A DNA stretch of 64,000 bases. Origin: CAZNPU01 sp964575335 (lineage in GTDB: Bacteria; Planctomycetota; Phycisphaerae; Phycisphaerales; SM1A02). A program made the position numbers and the translations under genes. Position 1 is the stretch's first letter. Every line of letters begins with the position of its first letter. Shown here one piece after another: positions 62,790 through 64,000 of the stretch. The stretch is from assembly GCA_964575335.1 (NCBI GenBank), contig CAZNPU010000003.1:1-64000 (forward strand). Direction: 5' to 3'. The notes under the pieces were generated by a model, which saw only the letters and a program-made list of their open reading frames with translations, had not been told where the DNA came from and searched no databases.

Positions 62790-62882
62790 TCATCGTGCCT
62801 GCACCAGCGCGAACAGCGCAGCCGCCAGGACCATCACTGCGCCAAGCACAATCACGAGTCTGCGGATGAAGATGTGTCGCAT
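62790..62882 (-). CDS. 30-residue single-span membrane peptide
   Basis: ATG at 62882 with GAGGG seven bases upstream, ending at a TGA at 62790. Basic start (MRHIFIRRL) followed by one hydrophobic span (VIVLGAVMVLAAALFALVQA). Begins 20 bases after the flavoprotein stop on the same strand, so it is probably the last gene of that operon. It may be a small subunit of the membrane flavoprotein. Very short, so the coding call rests on the ribosome binding site and composition. Confidence 0.55.
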   Translation of the reverse strand: MRHIFIRRLVIVLGAVMVLAAALFALVQAR

Positions 62883-62902
62883 GGTTCGCCCTCTGGCCTG
62901 AA

Positions 62903-64000
62903 TTACACGATATCGAAGCGTTCCGCATACACCTGAGCCATCGGTACGCCACGATCGACCAGCGCCTGCTCGACAAGGTCCATCATCGGCGGAGGGCCGC
63001 AGACAAAATACTGCGTCCGGCGTGTACGCCACGATTCCAAATGCTGCGCGAGCAGTTCACCGGTTATGAATCCCTGCTCGCCGCGCCAGTCTTCGGGCGG
63101 GTTTTCAACAACATGCACCGTCGTCAGATTCAACTGCTGCTGTAACGTTTCCAGTTCATCGCGGAACGCCGCCTTGGCGAGTGTGTTGTTGCCGTACAGC
63201 AGCAGCATCGGTCGCTGATCGCCGCGGTCGCGCAACGTGCGCAGCATGCTCATGATGGGCGTAATGCCGATGCCGCCTGCAATAAAGACGAAGCCTTCCG
63301 CCTGCTCATCAATCGTGAACGTGCCGTATGGACCATCCACATATGCCGTCGTACCGGGTGCGATTGAACCGATTGTCGATGTGAAATCTCCAAGCTCTTT
63401 GATGGTGAATTCCACTCGCCCGGATTGTTCAGCGCTTGAGGCAAATGAGAAGGGATGCTGCTGGAGTGAAAACGGCGATCGCCCGAACGTGACCCATGCG
63501 AATTGACCGGCACGAAAACGAAGCCCATCGTGATTCTGCGGTTCAAGCGCAACCGTCCAGACGCGCTCTCGCTCCAGTCGCACCTCAACAACCCGCCACG
63601 GCTTGCTGCGAAGCGCAAAGGGGCGAATCACCCTCGTATGCACCAGGAGGTACAGCGGCACGCCGACAAGCAGAACCCACACAGCCTGCTTCCAGAAAAC
63701 GTTGACGTAGCGGCCCACCATCAGCACATGCGCAAGCCCGATCAGCATGACAAGCCCCGCAAGCAATCCGTGCGTGAGCCGCCACCATTCGTAGGTCATG
63801 CCCAGTCTGCGCCACCACATTGGCAGGCCGACCACCAGGAGCAATGCAATAATTGCGGTTCCCAGCGCCAGCGTGCGCATCAAGTTGACGCGCGGATCGA
63901 AAAACGAGAGGTAGCGCTGATTGGCGAGAATCAAAATAACGGGATGAGCCAGCACGAACCACCAGGCGACGAAGCCGGCCTGGCGGTGAAACTGCAGCAT
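62903..64000 (-). CDS. Ferric reductase-like transmembrane flavoprotein (partial, N-terminus beyond right edge)
   Basis: 365 residues to the window edge; the Met at the edge may be internal, since the haem-binding ferric reductase domain usually has further helices before it. Helices include AGFVAWWFVLAHPVILILAN with a haem-type His, GLLAGLVMLIGLAHVLMVG with another, and QAVWVLLVGVPLYLLVHTRV. The ferredoxin-reductase part has HPFSFASSAEQ (FAD), FIAGGIGITPIMSMLRTL (NAD(P)H) and YFVCGPPPMMDLVEQAL. Transfers electrons from NAD(P)H across the membrane; acceptor unknown. Confidence 0.9.
   Translation of the reverse strand: MLQFHRQAGFVAWWFVLAHPVILILANQRYLSFFDPRVNLMRTLALGTAIIALLLVVGLPMWWRRLGMTYEWWRLTHGLLAGLVMLIGLAHVLMVGRYVNVFWKQAVWVLLVGVPLYLLVHTRVIRPFALRSKPWRVVEVRLERERVWTVALEPQNHDGLRFRAGQFAWVTFGRSPFSLQQHPFSFASSAEQSGRVEFTIKELGDFTSTIGSIAPGTTAYVDGPYGTFTIDEQAEGFVFIAGGIGITPIMSMLRTLRDRGDQRPMLLLYGNNTLAKAAFRDELETLQQQLNLTTVHVVENPPEDWRGEQGFITGELLAQHLESWRTRRTQYFVCGPPPMMDLVEQALVDRGVPMAQVYAERFDIV

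Noticed and set aside
1..64000. tRNA genes, rRNA genes, CRISPR arrays, insertion sequences, attachment sites
   Set aside because: No T-loop/acceptor pairs, regularly spaced direct repeats, transposase or integrase motifs were seen on either strand.

Overview
The window looks like a chromosomal segment of a planctomycete, most likely of the class Phycisphaerae. This is inferred from gene content, not from rRNA. The signs are a secreted protein ending in a dockerin-like Asp-rich repeat pair, a pseudopilin with an H-x9-DG type motif, a sigma factor gene directly followed by a large transmembrane Ser/Thr kinase gene, a futalosine-type menaquinone enzyme (MqnD), a basic histone-like protein, and moderately high G+C with frequent 4-base ATGA/GTGA overlaps. 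No rRNA, tRNA, CRISPR array, transposase or phage gene was found. The segment reads as ordinary chromosome, with lineage-specific genes between housekeeping blocks.

Layout. 1-5.8 kb (minus): a CusCBA/CzcCBA-type metal efflux operon, cut by the left edge, preceded by a His-rich small protein. 6.0-8.1 kb (minus): NAD salvage (nicotinate phosphoribosyltransferase, nicotinamidase). 8.2-15.5 kb (plus): threonine aldolase, an HTH-receiver regulator, a voltage-sensor-like membrane protein without a pore, NAD synthetase and MutL. 15.5-20.3 kb (minus): MoaD, MoeA, an alpha/beta hydrolase, then a pseudopilin-like gene and a dockerin-type secreted protein gene, the latter two behind a clear promoter and cobalamin riboswitch. 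20.4-28 kb: an exported HEAT-repeat protein, a GNAT acetyltransferase, ribosomal protein L21, a lipoprotein, an amidohydrolase-like protein that has lost its metal ligands, an M48 protease and UbiE/MenG. 28.1-30.2 kb (plus): a CheY-like regulator and an HD-GYP protein. 30.2-42.8 kb (minus): a thirteen-gene cluster with a histidine kinase, a STAS protein and a hybrid type IV pilus/type II secretion machine (ATPase, PilC/GspF, PilM, PilN, PilO, a GspC-like protein, GspG and four minor pseudopilins). 43.1-49.4 kb: MqnD, an ACT-domain protein, an inverted-repeat-dense intergenic region, a small acidic protein, the sigma factor/kinase pair and the basic DNA-binding protein. 49.7-55.9 kb: a CDGSH iron-sulfur protein, a cyclophilin, a duplicated QueD/PTPS-like protein, a possible small RNA or attenuator before a YdjY-like lipoprotein, an MBL-fold hydrolase and small hypotheticals. 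56.3-64 kb: a penicillin acylase-family hydrolase, alanine dehydrogenase, a secreted hypothetical, thioredoxin reductase, a 30-residue membrane peptide and a ferric reductase-like flavoprotein cut by the right edge.

The genes that most clearly work together are the pilus/secretion cluster and its regulators. The ATPase has an N-terminal MshEN-like (c-di-GMP-binding type) domain and the neighbouring convergent operon encodes an HD-GYP phosphodiesterase. A strong hairpin with a T-rich tail separates the major pseudopilin gene from the minor ones. Three non-coding elements deserve attention: the cobalamin riboswitch in front of a secreted dockerin protein (20.07-20.28 kb), the palindrome- and helix-rich region at 44.78-45.09 kb, and the promoter/hairpin/terminator unit at 52.44-52.56 kb.
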